Shown here piece by piece: positions 28,601 to 39,688 of a stretch of DNA of 64,000 nt. The stretch's first letter is position 1; each line of letters begins with the position of its first letter. The position numbers and the translations under genes were made by a program. The notes below the pieces were generated by a model. It saw nothing but the letters and a program-made list of their open reading frames with translations. It was not told where the DNA came from and searched no databases. The stretch is from contig VWZW01002462.1 in NCBI GenBank assembly GCA_013397115.1, forward strand, positions 221,044-285,043. Reading direction: 5' to 3'. Source of the stretch: Edolisoma coerulescens. Lineage: Eukaryota > Chordata > Aves > Passeriformes > Campephagidae.

Positions 28601-29384
28601 TCAAATCAGGATTGCTGTAAGAAGTGATTGAAATCGGGTGTCGTATCCTAGCTTTAGGTTTCAATTAGCATTCCCAATAAAATTATCCAAAGGTAGTGTC
28701 TTTGACTGAAGTACTAAATAAATTTTAAAAAAAAGAAAAAAAAAAAACTGGCTATAGTGAGGTGGAAAAAGCTAGGGCCTGTTTGTTTGTCTTAAATCTG
28801 TATACATCTATAGCGGTTTTCTATATCTATATTTATGTTAATCCTTTTTCTATCTACATGTACATATTTAATATTGGAAGCTGGTGCTCCTTAATAAAAG
28901 TGATAAAAGCTGGTGAGAGGATTTTCTTTGCCAACATTGGTAAATTGTAAAATATTTTTCATGTTGTTTCTCTCACCTGGTTCAGAATCCTAAAGAGAAA
29001 CATGGTGATTCTCTGGAACTATTCTTCCCAGGACTCCTACTAGCAAATCATTTATGTGACTTTTTGATCAGCTGTCTCAAAAAGTTAGTTATAAAAGTAC
29101 AGTTACCCTCAAATAGATTTTCTTTCACACAGTTTACTGAGTCTACTTTTTTACTTTCATTGAATTTACTTATTAAGCTAACATCAGTGGTGCGTCTGTT
29201 GTATATACTTTGACTTTTTTTTAAGTACAGCTGCTGTTCTCTTTAGTTGCTGCTTTAATAAGCTTTTATATGTATGGATCTGACTATGGTAAAAATAAGG
29301 TTTCCAGGAAAAGACTACATTTTCATGCAAGTGGGCTTTTTTTCATGTCAAGAAGAATGCCACCTTAGGTGGCATTTAACTCCT
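25690..29384. other. AT-rich non-coding DNA
   Basis: No gene is supported. A short AATCACAGAATCACAAAAT at 25710-25728 resembles the terminal repeat of a CR1 but has no CR1 body attached. The interval is strongly AT-rich with scattered A and TA runs (for example near 27995). A cryptic repeat of GAATG/GAAATG-like units occurs at 28547-28594. Small frames on both strands around 28190-28660 overlap each other and look like chance. Confidence 0.65.
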
Positions 29385-29545
29385 TGAATCATAGAATCAT
29401 AGAACAATTTGGGTTAGAAGGTGCCTTAAAAACCATCTAGTTTCAACCTCCCCTGCTGTGGGCAGGGACAACTTCCACTAGAACAGATTGCTCCAAACTC
29501 CATCCAATCTGGCCTTGAACACTTCCAGAGATGGGGCATAAATCA
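29385..29545 (-). mobile_element. CR1 LINE 3' end, truncated
   Basis: The segment begins with duplicated octamers (GAATCATAGAATCATAGAA), then TTTGGGTTAGAAGGTGCCTT, and ends with 'CTGGCCTTGAACACTTCCAGAGATGGGGCAT'-like sequence. This is the reverse complement of the standard CR1 3' UTR, where the summary block about the insect-like 'summary GGGGCAT' precedes the tail. About 160 bp remain. It is a different subfamily from the copy at 30.4 kb, judged by the 'TTGAACACTTCCAG' block, and seems to abut a still older CR1 fragment to its right. Confidence 0.88.
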
Positions 29546-29561
29546 TTCACTTTAGCCCAGC

Positions 29562-29590
29562 GATTATTTATTTATTAATTTATTTATTTG
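29562..29590. repeat. (TTTA)n short microsatellite
   Basis: ATTTATTTATTAATTTATTTATTTG is a short interrupted TTTA tetramer array between two CR1 fragments of different age. Confidence 0.85.
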
Positions 29591-29619
29591 CACAGCTCAC
29601 TGAATGCCTACCAATTTGT

Positions 29620-29960
29620 CAGTATATTTATAGAAATTTGTTGCCCAGAGCTGAATGCACTGCTGTAGGGGAAATCACACCAGTGCCTTAGAAACAGAAC
29701 TTCTATTAGACCTTTGCTTTGTAAGGTAATACGTATGCAGTCCAAAATGCCTATTAGGTTTTCTATTTTATTGCAACAATATTTCACACTGTTGAACTGA
29801 TATCTAATGCGCTGTATAGTATTCCTAGAATTAATGCTTTCCAGGTTGTTGCCTCCCTTTCAATCTTCGTAGCAACTGGTTTATCTCTGCACAGATTCTT
29901 GAGCTTGCATATTTTAAAGTTGAATATCTGATTTTTCTGCCAGTGCTGCCAGTTTGAGTC
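29620..29960 (-). mobile_element. Ancient, strongly diverged CR1-like LINE fragment
   Basis: Read on the minus strand, the segment keeps the order of the CR1 RT C-terminus and start of the 3' region. A 'GTTGCCCAGAGCTGAATGCA' block corresponds to the usual 'CCCAGAACTGGACACA'; then comes 'CACCAGTGCC'; then a 'CTATTAGGTTTTCTATTTTATTGCAACA' equivalent of the 'TTGGCTTTCTTGGCAACA' block; then 'CACACTGTTGAACTGATAT', the equivalent of 'CACATTGCTGACTCATAT'. Divergence is far higher than in the neighbouring copies, so this is an old amniote-age CR1 or L3-like copy. The boundaries are approximate. Confidence 0.55.
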
Positions 29961-30329
29961 CTCATCGGTGCTCGCCACTCTTCTAAATCTATCAGTGGCA
30001 AATTTCCTTAGCAATTCCCTTCTTTGCTACTTCCTGTTAAATACTAATAAAAATTATGTATCTGATTTCTGTGTCTTCAGTTTCATTCTCAAGTTGATAT
30101 ATGGAAATTTAAAAATAGTATTTCAAATGTATTCTTCAGTCAGGCTTCAATGTACTATTTTTCTAAAGCAATTGTAAATACAAAAATTTGAGAAAGATGT
30201 AAAATAAAGAACTTTCCTTATTCAAGTGCTTGAGTTGAAATCTAGGTTCAAAATTACCACTGACTTCAACAGCAAAAGCAGTGTCACTGCATACCTTATT
30301 ACTAAATAAAGATAACTCTTTCCAGGAAG

Positions 30330-30360
30330 TTTTTTTTCTTTTTTCTTTTTTTTTTTTCCC
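30330..30360. repeat. T-rich low-complexity tract
   Basis: About 30 bases of T with occasional C sit directly beside the 3' end of the next CR1 element. CR1 tails are octamer repeats and not poly-A, so the tract is probably an independent microsatellite. Confidence 0.8.
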
Positions 30361-30361
30361 A

Positions 30362-31242
30362 CAAAATCAGAGAATCATTTAGATTGGAAAAGACTTCTAA
30401 TGTCATAGAGTCCAACCTTTGACCAATCACCACCTTGTCAACTAAACCATAGCATGCCATGTCCAGTCATTTCTTGAACAGGGCTGGTGACTCCCTGGGC
30501 AGTCTGTTCCAATGCTTAACAACCCTTTCACTGAAAAAATTCTTCCCCGTGTCCAACCTGAACCTCTCGTGGTGCAGGTTGAGGAAATTTCCTTTTGTCC
30601 TGTCACTGGTCTCCTGGGAGAAGAGACCAACCTCCTCCTGGCTACAACCTCCTTTCAGGCAGTTGTAGAGAACATTAAGGTTCTCCCCCGAGCCTCCTTT
30701 TCTTCAGGCTAAACAACCCCAGCTCTTTCAGTCTCTCTTCATATGAGTCACTCCCTAGACCCTTCAGCAGCACTGTTGCTCTTCTCTGGACTCTGTGCAA
30801 CACCCCAGTGTCTTTCTTATTGTGAGGGGCCCAGAGCTGGACACATCGCTCAAGGTGTGGCCTCACCAGTGCCGAGTACAGAGGGACAATCACTGTCCTG
30901 GTCCTGCTTGCCACACTTTTCTTGATATAAGCCAGGATGCCATCGGCCTTCTTGCTTTTTCTGCTGGGCAGCTTTCCAGCCACTCTTCCCCTGACCTCTA
31001 GCTCTGCACTGTTTTTTGTGGCCGGAGTTTAGGACCTGGCACTTGGCCTTGTTAAACTTTATACCACTGGCCACAGTGGATCAATCCAGTCTGTCCAGAT
31101 ACCTCTGCGGAGCCTTCCTACCGTCTAGCATATCAACACTCCCACCCAATTTATGTCGTCTGTGAATATACTGGGGGTGCACTTGATGCCTTCATCCAGA
31201 TCATCCAGAGAGATTAGACAGGACTGATAAAGATATTAAACA
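30362..31242 (-). mobile_element. CR1 LINE, 5'-truncated (about 880 bp)
   Basis: The 3' end lies at the left (AAATCAGAGAATCATTTAGA, then TTGGAAAAGACTTCTAA, then GAGTCCAACC). The body continues into the reverse-transcriptase C-terminal region and stops at ATTAAACAGGAC, where unique sequence resumes. On the minus strand a 102-codon frame (30675-30983) carries CR1 RT C-terminal landmarks: LVRPHLERC, WAPHNKKD, VLHRVQRRA and SYEERLKELGLFSLKKRRL. A second frame (30850-31074) carries the KAKCQVLNSGH block (usual form KCxVLHLG). The change of frame between them shows at least one indel. The copy lacks the catalytic palm and all upstream domains and cannot move. Confidence 0.95.
30675..30983 (-). pseudogene. 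CR1 reverse transcriptase C-terminal fragment
   Basis: This is the longest intact piece of the pol frame in the 30.4-31.2 kb CR1 copy. It shows the ALVRPHLERCVQLWAPHNKK-type block (around residues 38-57), the VQRRA block and the SYEERLKELGLFSL block, in family order. The catalytic palm, endonuclease and ORF1 are absent through 5' truncation. Upstream codons continue in another frame. It is a transposon relic and not a host gene. Confidence 0.9.
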
Positions 31243-33230
31243 GGACTTGTTTGTTTTGTTTTTAGCATATGTACATTTTAAGAGTAGGATTATTCATTTC
31301 ACTGTATTGAAAAAAACATATTTACCAGTGTTTTCTTTTACAAAAATATGCAGCCACACACCCTCACAGAGGAAGAATTCATTACTTTATTGGTTTGCTG
31401 AGCTAGCTTTCTGTGGAATGCTCTACTTGGATAGGTGTTCTTGATAATAGATATCTTCACTCTCAAGGGCTGTTACCCTGTCACCTTTAATGAACATAAT
31501 AGATATGTTCCTTGGCAAACATAAAATGGTTTTACCAAAATTAAGAGACTCATGACTGTTTATACAAGCTGAATCTTACTTACACCTATGTGTAAGTGCA
31601 TTTTGTTTCAAATTTCTGTGTAACAGAATTCTGGAGATGATGCTCTCTGCAGTATTAAATTTAACATGCTGTCATCTTACTTTAAAATGAGCGTCATGCA
31701 AGCATATGGTAAGAATAAAGTATTCTTCTTCTCTGCTGGGAAGTGGTATCCAAAATTATTATTACATGTAAGGCACTGCAAAACCTGTATGACTAAATCT
31801 CTGAATATCAGAATTATTCAAAATTGTTACATTGGGAATACAGTAATTTCAGTATTATCTGACTCTTGATCTACAGACACACCACTGCTTGTGTGTGTGA
31901 GTGAGGTATTCTCAGTGCATTAATAATTTTCATATTTTATTGTATGAATAATGCATGAACTTTGTTTTCTTTGTGCTTTTCCATTCAGAAAACTACATCA
32001 AAAACTCACACCTCCAGATTCATTCTCATTTGGACTGAGCACATTGCATATTATTGGTTCAGAAATATGACAGCTGTGAAAAGACTTGGAGCACATGGAG
32101 ATCAGCTGAGAAGTGAAGGGAGACTTTGAGCAACATTACTAAATAAGCATGTTCATTAGGGCTATTATTTTTTCACGAGTTAGAAAAATGCAGAATTATA
32201 GCATGTAAGCTGCTTTATTTTTAATGCTATATTTCATTATACAATACATTAATGAATTATGCAGTGAATTTCTTTCTTCTTGATTTAGGAAAAAATCCTT
32301 GCATGAATGTATTGATCTCACTACTGTTCACGGGAAATAAGAGGGACTCTAAGAAGACTGCTAGGAGAGTAAAATAAAAGCTGAGATTTAGATAATTAGT
32401 GGTGGAATTACGGCAATCTTTAAATGGAAATATTTCACTATAGTGAAACATCTATTATTTATTGAACCCATCTTGAAGGAGGTATTTTTTTCTATAAAAT
32501 TGCTCTATTCCCAATCAGGGCAGGAGCATTCAGGTCTGCTGCTGTGTCATATAGCCTAGTGGTGTCTTAAAGGTCAAAAGTACCTTGCAGAATGTACAAG
32601 TGTTTTTGAAATGTGAATATGTCACGCGTATTAGCACATTAACAGTACAACATATAAATTAATGAAGAACCTAAATACTTTCTCCATGTTCAGCACAAAG
32701 GGGCCCAAATTGAACTACTGGGAGCATTTATGTCTCCAGTGGTTACGATATGCTGAAGCTCTGCCCTGAATGTCTGGGATGCAAATTAGTGACCTGGACT
32801 CTTACCCCCCCCTCATGGCCTCCAGGCAGCTCAAATGCAGTTACTGTGACAAAATTAGAGCAGGGCTTCTGCATGAAGCTCTCTGAGAGCCTCTTAGACA
32901 GGCTGGGAACTCCTTGTAGGTAGGTAGTCTTTGTGGATGTGGTGAAAGACAGATAAACCTTCCAAGGCCACTATAGCCCATGTCAGAGGCCACCTGACAT
33001 GACCACAGTTGGCCATCTCTTACCTTTTAGTCTTCTTTAGAGGTCATGCTCCTCAAAATCCTCAGACTTGTGGCTCATAGATACAGCTCCTAAGACATGG
33101 AAGGTCATTGTCCTTTATATAACTGTCACTTTGAAACTAAATACATTGAAGTAAATTATCTCTAGAGTACTATACTTACACAAACCAATTTTCTGTGTTG
33201 TTTAAGTAAAAGCTGGTGCAATCTAATACA
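31243..33230. other. Non-coding DNA with a mildly G+C-richer patch
   Basis: No gene is supported. Most of the interval is AT-rich unique sequence. From about 32690 to 33130 the base composition rises, with C runs (32803-32810) and many CCAGG/CAGG words. This could be a decayed LTR or another old repeat, but no diagnostic end is visible. Confidence 0.55.
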
Positions 33231-33363
33231 AGCTCCCTCGGAGCCTGGTGCTAACAATGTCAAGGATGCAGGTTTGATCTCCATATGGGCCATTCACTTA
33301 AAAGTTAGACTTGATGATCCTAGTGGATTCTTTTGAGCTCAGACTATTCTGTGACTCTGTGGT
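33231..33363 (+). mobile_element. tRNA-Ile-derived SINE with CR1 tail (TguSINE1-like)
   Basis: The first 62 bp align with tRNA-Ile(AAT) from the D-stem to the end of the acceptor stem. AGCTCCCTCGGAGC stands for the A-box region, TGGTGCTAACAATGTCAAGG covers the anticodon arm (the anticodon AAT is now AAC), and GCAGGTTTGATCTCC is the B box (GGTTCGATCCC). CATATGGGCCA is the 3' acceptor strand. Most differences are C-to-T or G-to-A transitions. The tail (AAAAGTTAGACTTGATGATC through ATTCTGTGACTCTGTGG) is a CR1 3' end, needed for mobilisation by a CR1 partner. This head-plus-tail structure is that of TguSINE1, described from zebra finch. The 5' end of the tRNA part is missing or too diverged to place. 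Confidence 0.8.
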
Positions 33364-33932
33364 TCCTTACATTGTTTTTTGGCTGCTTGTTTATGAAGTT
33401 GTCAGTTTTTGCAAGTAATCCCAGAAACTCGAGTTCAAACTTCAGTGGCTAACACTTTTTAAAACGGCTTAGCATAAGCCACCTTCTCATAAGCAAGAGA
33501 CTTCTAGAATTAAAATGTGAGAATGGATTGAACAGAACTTTATAATTTTGAAGTGCAAAATAATAATTTAAAATGTTGATTTAGGCAGAAAATCCCCAAT
33601 ACACAAACCAAAATACCTGAACAACTTGAGTAAGTGAATAAAAACTAGACTGTCTGGAAACAGAAAAGAGTGAATAACTGTTCCACATGGGTTTGTGTTC
33701 TGAAGTGTTTACTAGAAGTCAAAAGCGATGTGTTTTGGGATGGCAAACTGAAATTGCTAAGACAAGTAGTAGAGAAGTTAATAACATGTGGGTGGAAAAT
33801 GGCCAAAGGTCAGATGCAAAAACTGAGATGTGAAATACTTACTGAGGCAAAAAGAATAAAAGAACAGCCCTTGGGAGCTTTTCTGGTGGCTAGAGTGTTT
33901 TCTCTGCACCACTGGGGGACAGTCAGAAGAAT
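33364..33932. other. Non-coding DNA; open frame of unknown meaning
   Basis: A plus-strand frame is open from 33670 into the pyrimidine tract (138 codons in total, about 85 before the tract). It has no recognisable motif, no splice-site framing and no homologue that I can name. The last 40 or so codons are Leu-Phe repeats created by the microsatellite. I treat the frame as chance. Confidence 0.55.
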
Positions 33933-34138
33933 CCTCTTCTTTTTTTCTTTTTTCCTTCTTTTTCTTTTTCTTTTTCTTTTTCTTTTTCTTTTTCTTTTTC
34001 TTTTTCTTTTTCTTTTTCTTTTTCTTTTTCTGTTTCCTCTTCTTTTTCTTTTTCTTTATTTTTTCTCATTTCTATTATGTTTCTGATTCTTCTCTTTTCT
34101 CCTTTTTTTCTTTCTCTTTCTCACTTTTTCTCTTCCTT
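33933..34138 (+). repeat. Polypyrimidine tract with (CTTTTT)n core
   Basis: About 205 bp are almost entirely C and T on the plus strand. The core, 33961-34031, is about twelve uninterrupted copies of CTTTTT. The flanks are degenerate CTT/CTTT with rare A or G. Mirror-symmetric homopurine-homopyrimidine DNA of this length can form a triplex (H-DNA); that is known behaviour of such sequence, not something shown here. The tract creates a spurious Leu-Phe-repeat frame. Confidence 0.95.
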
Positions 34139-34339
34139 GTACAGTGCCAAGGATGCAGTTTGAAATAGTGTTTTCCCTTTCCTAACAAAACTGTAGACAT
34201 TTCCAGTGATTATCTGCCATCTGTTGATTTCAGTATTTCAATTGCTTCAGAATCCTCTGGAAAACAACTCTTTCTCAAAGGAGGGTTGAATGTACATTCA
34301 AAGGTAGGTTCAGCTGAGCAAGTGTCCAGCTAATCCCCT

Positions 34340-34650
34340 TAGCACACAAGGACAAGGCTGCCACCAGCTCTAATTGATTCTGAAATGAATCCATATAGAA
34401 AATTAGAAGGTTTGGATTCCCATGTGAGCTTCAATAGAGAGCCAGGATGTAAGCCTGACAGCTGAATGGATTCATAAATGAAAATCTGATAAGCGGCTTA
34501 AAAGTGTACTTAAGTCCAGAAATGATTTGAATGCTCTTGTTAATGGCACATTGTATATTGTCATCTAGTTAATTATCTCTGAAGATGAGTTCTTGCAGAG
34601 GAGAAGATACGCCAGCCTTTCACAGCCTTTTCTCATCACATATTTATTAA
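34340..34650. promoter_or_regulatory. Candidate conserved non-coding element (unverified)
   Basis: The segment is compositionally balanced, has no repeats, and is dense in AT-core motifs typical of developmental enhancers. These include TAATTGA, TAGTTAATTA, ATTCATAAATG and a GATAAGCGG (GATA-type) word, spaced among moderately G+C-rich sequence. Such a look is common to vertebrate conserved non-coding elements, but motif density alone is weak evidence. No conservation data were available to me. Confidence 0.22.
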
Positions 34651-36197
34651 ATTCCACCCTCCTCGCCAGTAGCTGGAAGGCAGAATGAAAGGATTAGGCG
34701 ACTGCAGTTCCTCTGTGGCTGTCAGTTCACTGTGCCAAACTTCAAATATGAACTGTTGCATGTACTGTCAGAGACATTTCCTTTATATCTTAATTTGCAA
34801 ATGAGGAGATGACATTTGTTAGGCCTTGTATTTGCACACATGAAATGCAAATACTGTCACTGCTGGCTATTTTGTTTATCCCTTTGGAGACAGTGTATGG
34901 CCTATTTATAAATTTTCTTCAGATTTCTTTTTTTTTTACTAACCAAGATAGTCATGGAGCTACACATCCTCATATTTTATTCAGGAAGCCTATCTGCAGT
35001 TTATGAAGCATGCCCTGAATGCGACAGCTATTTAAAACAGAGTCTTTAAATCTATTTTCACTTTGCTGTTTTGCAATTTTTTTGATAGATGCTCCTATTT
35101 TGTATATGTTTCATATAGACAGGTTGATGAGTTTCTGTGTGCATACAGGCACACCTGCCTCTTTTGGGTTTCATATGTGTTTATCTGCCTATCTGCATTC
35201 ATATTAGTAGTGGAGAGGTAGGAAGATTGTGCTGGAGGCAAAGACTGTTCTGTCCATCACATTCTTAACTCACCATCAGATATGAAAAGGATAAGAAATG
35301 AAGATGGAAGAAGAAGAAATGAAATGCACTGTTTATTAGAGGAAGTTCACTGAGCAAAATAAATAACCAGAAAGAATACTACAGATATACACTATCATCA
35401 TCTCAAAATACCCAAGAAAATATTGTTGAGGAGTAACATCTGTAAGATTTCTACTTTTGTTAATAATTACAAACTTTAGTATATTTATCTGCAAAATTGT
35501 CTTCACTAAGGTTGAGGGCACATTCCTAAGACAGAAGACTATGCTTACTGTTCTCATCATAAATAATTTCTTGAGGAATCATCAAGTCATTTCTTCCTCT
35601 ACATCTACCACATACTTTGTACACTATTCTTTTTAATTTGTCTGAATTGCAACAAGGTGCAGAGCTAGGATACATAAGTTTAATTTGCTCTGGAAACACA
35701 CGCATCTTATCTGACCTCAGTCAAGATTTTTTTTTTCTCTAGTACTCAAATGTGGATAAGAGTTGCCACTAAAGTGGTATTTCTTTTCTTACATGATGAA
35801 TGTAGACACATAAAAAAGAAACAGCACCCTGAAAAGGGTGGTTGTCTTCTTGTGTCACACGTTAATGGAAATCCGTGTTGATGTATATATGTTTAGACAT
35901 TTAAATCCACCTCAGATGCCCTAAAGGTCTTTTCCTGGGTTTTCCTGGAATCATAGGTCCTTTGATTATATCTCTGAATACTGTTACAGTAAATGCTACT
36001 TGTTTGCTATTTCCAAACATTCCAGTCCATACTTCAAAGTTGAGTAGATTTTGAAATTCCTGGAGAGAAAGCAAAACCAGCAGGAATCATTCTGGCCAGT
36101 ATCTTACAGTCACTGCAGAAACACTGGCATATGGCTGAGATCTAATCTCTCTTACAAAGCCATTTCCCTCCTCCTCCTGTTTCTTTGCCATTTTCAG

Positions 36198-36280
36198 CAA
36201 GGGCTGTTAGGAAATTAGGAGCTGGAGCAGCAGCAGCAGCTGCCAACTGCAGTAGGCACTGTATCCTCTTCATTTGGAGG
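36198..36280 (+). other. Candidate small exon (non-coding or alternative), weak
   Basis: A pyrimidine-rich tract ending TTTGCCATTTTCAG gives a good acceptor just before 36198, and GG|GTAAGT is a near-consensus donor just after 36280. The 83 bp between include a short CAG run (GAGCAGCAGCAGCAG) and are open in one frame, coding an Ala-rich stretch. The size and signals fit an internal exon, for example of a long non-coding RNA or a host gene crossing the window. Splice-like pairs do occur by chance in 64 kb, and there is no partner exon that I can pair with it. Confidence 0.25.
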
Positions 36281-38491
36281 GTAAGTAGGACACTGCTGGT
36301 GACTGACGAGTTCCTGGCTAGCAAATTAAAAAGTCGCACACACAGTGATCTTCAAGGGGTGGAGGGGAATATAGCTGAAATGCTCATTTGGAATTAAACA
36401 CTGTTCATGAAGCTGGAGTCAAAGCCCAAGAAAGTCAATGGAAACTTTCTAATTTAACAAGCTTTGGATTTGAATCTAAGCAAAACTGATGTATACAAAA
36501 ATATTTCTCATTTAAACGGATGCCACTTCAGCTCGTAAAGTGACTGGAAATCCTGGAAAGATCTGAAAAAACTCAGATGAGAATTCTTATCAAACTATCA
36601 CCAGAGGTAATTAATACCATGAACAAATGACTTTTCTGCTGTCTTAAAATAGCCTCCGCATTACCTGAAATGCTTCAACACTTAGTGAGATATGGTAGTA
36701 TTATTCTACATCTGTATTTTATCGTACATAAAAGTTGCCAAAAATTTCTTTTTCAAAGGTTCAAAAAACATCCCGTACATATTTGTCAGAAGCATAAAAC
36801 ACATGGAGGGAAACAAAATCTCTCTGCTGCTTAGATGAGCATATACACATGTAATTAATTCTTTAAATGAATATCAGTACACTCCTATGGAACACAAATT
36901 ATTTTATATCAGTTTTAAAGTAGGTGTGTTTCATATTAAACCGTATTTATTTATAAACCAATTCCGTAAAGAATTACTAACTTTATATGTGACATGTTAC
37001 ATTTAAACACAGAAGGTCCAGAACAAGTGTTCTTGTGGAAGGCTGAGTCATTCAACCATCTGAAGCACTGAAATTTAGTTTTGGTTTAAAATCCCAGTGT
37101 TCTGAGGAGATAAGGTCACTGTTTTTGGTCTTTAGGACCACATCTTTATTAACTGGCGTAGTCTGGAACTATCCTAGAATGGAACACTAGTTACTTTTAC
37201 TCCTTTATAAAAGTTGGGAAGAGCAGACGGCAATAGCCTATTCTATAATGGTTAAAATATTTTTCAAAACTTGAAAACTAGAAGTTGACACCCTTCGTAG
37301 CTCAATTTCTATGTGGTTCCAACACAAGCCTCCCTCCTTTTAAGAAAACCATTGCCAAAGGCAAATAAATAAATAAAAAAATGAAATTGACTCCTTGAAA
37401 TGGCAGCATGGTGGTAGAATGGAGATGTGGAGACATAGGTAAATGGGTCTGTATATGTTTTATATTACTAGGATAAGATTTGGGAGAAAAATCAAATTTC
37501 AGAAGACACTGAATTTGAAACAGGCTTTTCATTTGGGTGGCTAGTAAGCATTATTCCCTGGCTTTCACAGGATAGAAGGCCTGCTCCAAGGAGAGTCTGA
37601 ATTTTATAGATATAAAGAGCAGGGATCCAAGAAAGGAAAAACATGTTTACATATTTTAACCAATGATTGCTTCATTTGGCATTAATTAACTACCTTGTGC
37701 AAGGGTCAGTACACAGATCTCTTTCCAGAAGGTTTCACTGACTGAAATAAAATTAGGTTGGTGTCTGGATCAGGTAGTATAGTGAATGTAGGCATCTTTT
37801 TATGTGTTTTTACCTATCTGTCATCCATCTATTGATCTATCATATAAATACATCTATAAAAATTGTGCTCTCAGGGCTAAAAAGAAGACTATCAAAGTGA
37901 GGAGGTAATTGCAGAGACAGCCTGTGCTGTCAAGGTGTTGCAGCTTTAGATATGCCCGAAAGGAGAATGTTAGGCATCTACAGACCTTTACCATTGGAGA
38001 GTTAAGCATGTACAGACTCAGGATGGTTAGGAGCTAAGTAGGGATTGCAGTCATGAAGCTCAGTACATCAACTCCATTTTAAGCATAAAAGTCTTGTTTT
38101 GGAGCAAAACTGATGATTCTTCAAAGAAAAATTTTTTGAGCAATGTGCCTCAGTGAAGATACAGGAATTCTTTCTTTATAGACTCCCTTTACAGGATACT
38201 AAGTTATCACCTAAGTACTTCAGAATTTAACTTTCTTATTGTAACTATTGTAAAAGAAGAATCTGTAGGAAGATATTGAAAAACACTTTAAAAGCATTTT
38301 TAACTGTCCCTCTTTTTTTCCTGTTTTTTACAACTTATTTTGTATCTCTAAGAGGGGGAAAAAAATAAGAAAAGGCAGACAAAAATATTCATAGTTGAGG
38401 CAATTATTTTTAAATCCCTAGTACTGGGCAGAGCCATAACCCATCTTTCTTTTAGGATAACTGCCAATCCCATCTGTTTGGCAAAAAAAAT

Positions 38492-38516
38492 TTCTTTTTT
38501 TTTTTTTTTTCCCCTC
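38492..38516. repeat. T run with C-rich right edge
   Basis: A run of about 19 T (one C near its left end) is followed by CCCCTCC. It is a simple pyrimidine tract. The complementary strand reads as poly-Lys codons in a spurious frame. Confidence 0.85.
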
Positions 38517-39688
38517 CATCTCCCTCTCTTTGTATTCTTCTGTTTTGACAGATAGCCTCCAGGTTTTGTGTCAAGCAGAAGCTTCTGTAAATCTTTCAGA
38601 AGGCTATTTGTATGAAACACAATCCTTGCAAAGGCAAAGGAGGGAGTTTTTGGGTTTTAGATAGTGTCAAAACCATGTCCAAACAGATGCTAAAGAAAGT
38701 GCCTGCATGCTGCAGCAAGGAACACTCTTCACCGTGTCTTCTATTCATCTTCATGGTTTGACAACTGTGCAAACCAACATATGGTCTCATATGTTTAAAG
38801 GTCTCAATGCTGACAGGATCCCTTCCTGTCCTCCTGAGCTTGACTACTGCTATTTAACTGAATTCAGGGTAGTATAATGTGATGTTATCTATCTGTCTAT
38901 AAGTCAATGATAAGTTTATGGATAACCAAACATGATACCTTCACTTTCTTAGGAGCTTTCAATCTCAATTTAAAAAGTGAATGTTAGGTAAGGGAGTTGG
39001 CCAGAAAAAAGAAACAATAATTCTTTTTATATGTTTTTTGTTGTTGAGGTTTTTTTTAGCCAATGCAAGATTTTTATTTGTCTTATCTTACTGTGTGAAG
39101 AATATGATTAGATCAAAGGCTGCTATGAGGAATTTCAATGAATATATAGCAGTAAAAATAAGTAAATGTTGATAAAAAAAGGAAGACAATAAAGGAGCTG
39201 ACTAGTATGGTCACCGTTAAAAGTGCTAAAAGGGAACTTGCCAGCATCTTGTCTCAGTGACAAAGAGTTTACAAGTACCATGGAGATAAGACTGGCCATA
39301 TTTCTCCCTACCTTTACAAAACTGGGCCCTACTGTACAAGCAGAGTTTTCTTACCAATAAAGCATAAACTTAAACTAAAAAAAACGGCAAAGATTGTTGA
39401 GGGATTTTATGGTACAAAACAGGAATTACCAAGAAGAAAGAAATTTTGTGGTTTCTATCACTGGAAATGTAGATTCCAATTTTTTATTTCAATATTGAAA
39501 TTAATTTGCCTGTATTGAGTTTTTAAACTGCATTGTGTTATTTGTGTCTCAGTTTTCAATATCAAGTTATTTTACAGGAAAGCCTTTCTGGAATGTACAG
39601 GATTCCAAATCTACCCCATAAGAACTAAAGGCTTTAATTAGGCTCAATGTTTTTTATATGATTAGAGGCTGTTGAACTTGTTGGGTGA

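Larger units (their letters stand above)
34139..39688. other. Non-coding DNA with possible conserved element and possible exon
   Basis: No protein gene is supported. Two stretches stand out and are listed separately: a homeodomain-site-rich segment near 34340-34650 and an 83-bp exon-like segment at 36198-36280. Elsewhere the sequence is unique and AT-rich, with a T run at 38492-38510 followed by CCCCTCC. No CR1, SINE or LTR ends were recognised. Confidence 0.6.

Noticed and set aside
33231..33292. A functional tRNA-Ile gene
   Set aside because: The 5' acceptor strand is missing, the anticodon is altered, the B box is mutated and a CR1 tail is fused, so it is a SINE.
33670..34086. 138-codon frame ending in a Leu-Phe repeat
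   Set aside because: About 40 codons come from the (CTTTTT)n tract; the rest has no motif, no splice framing and no upstream promoter signal.
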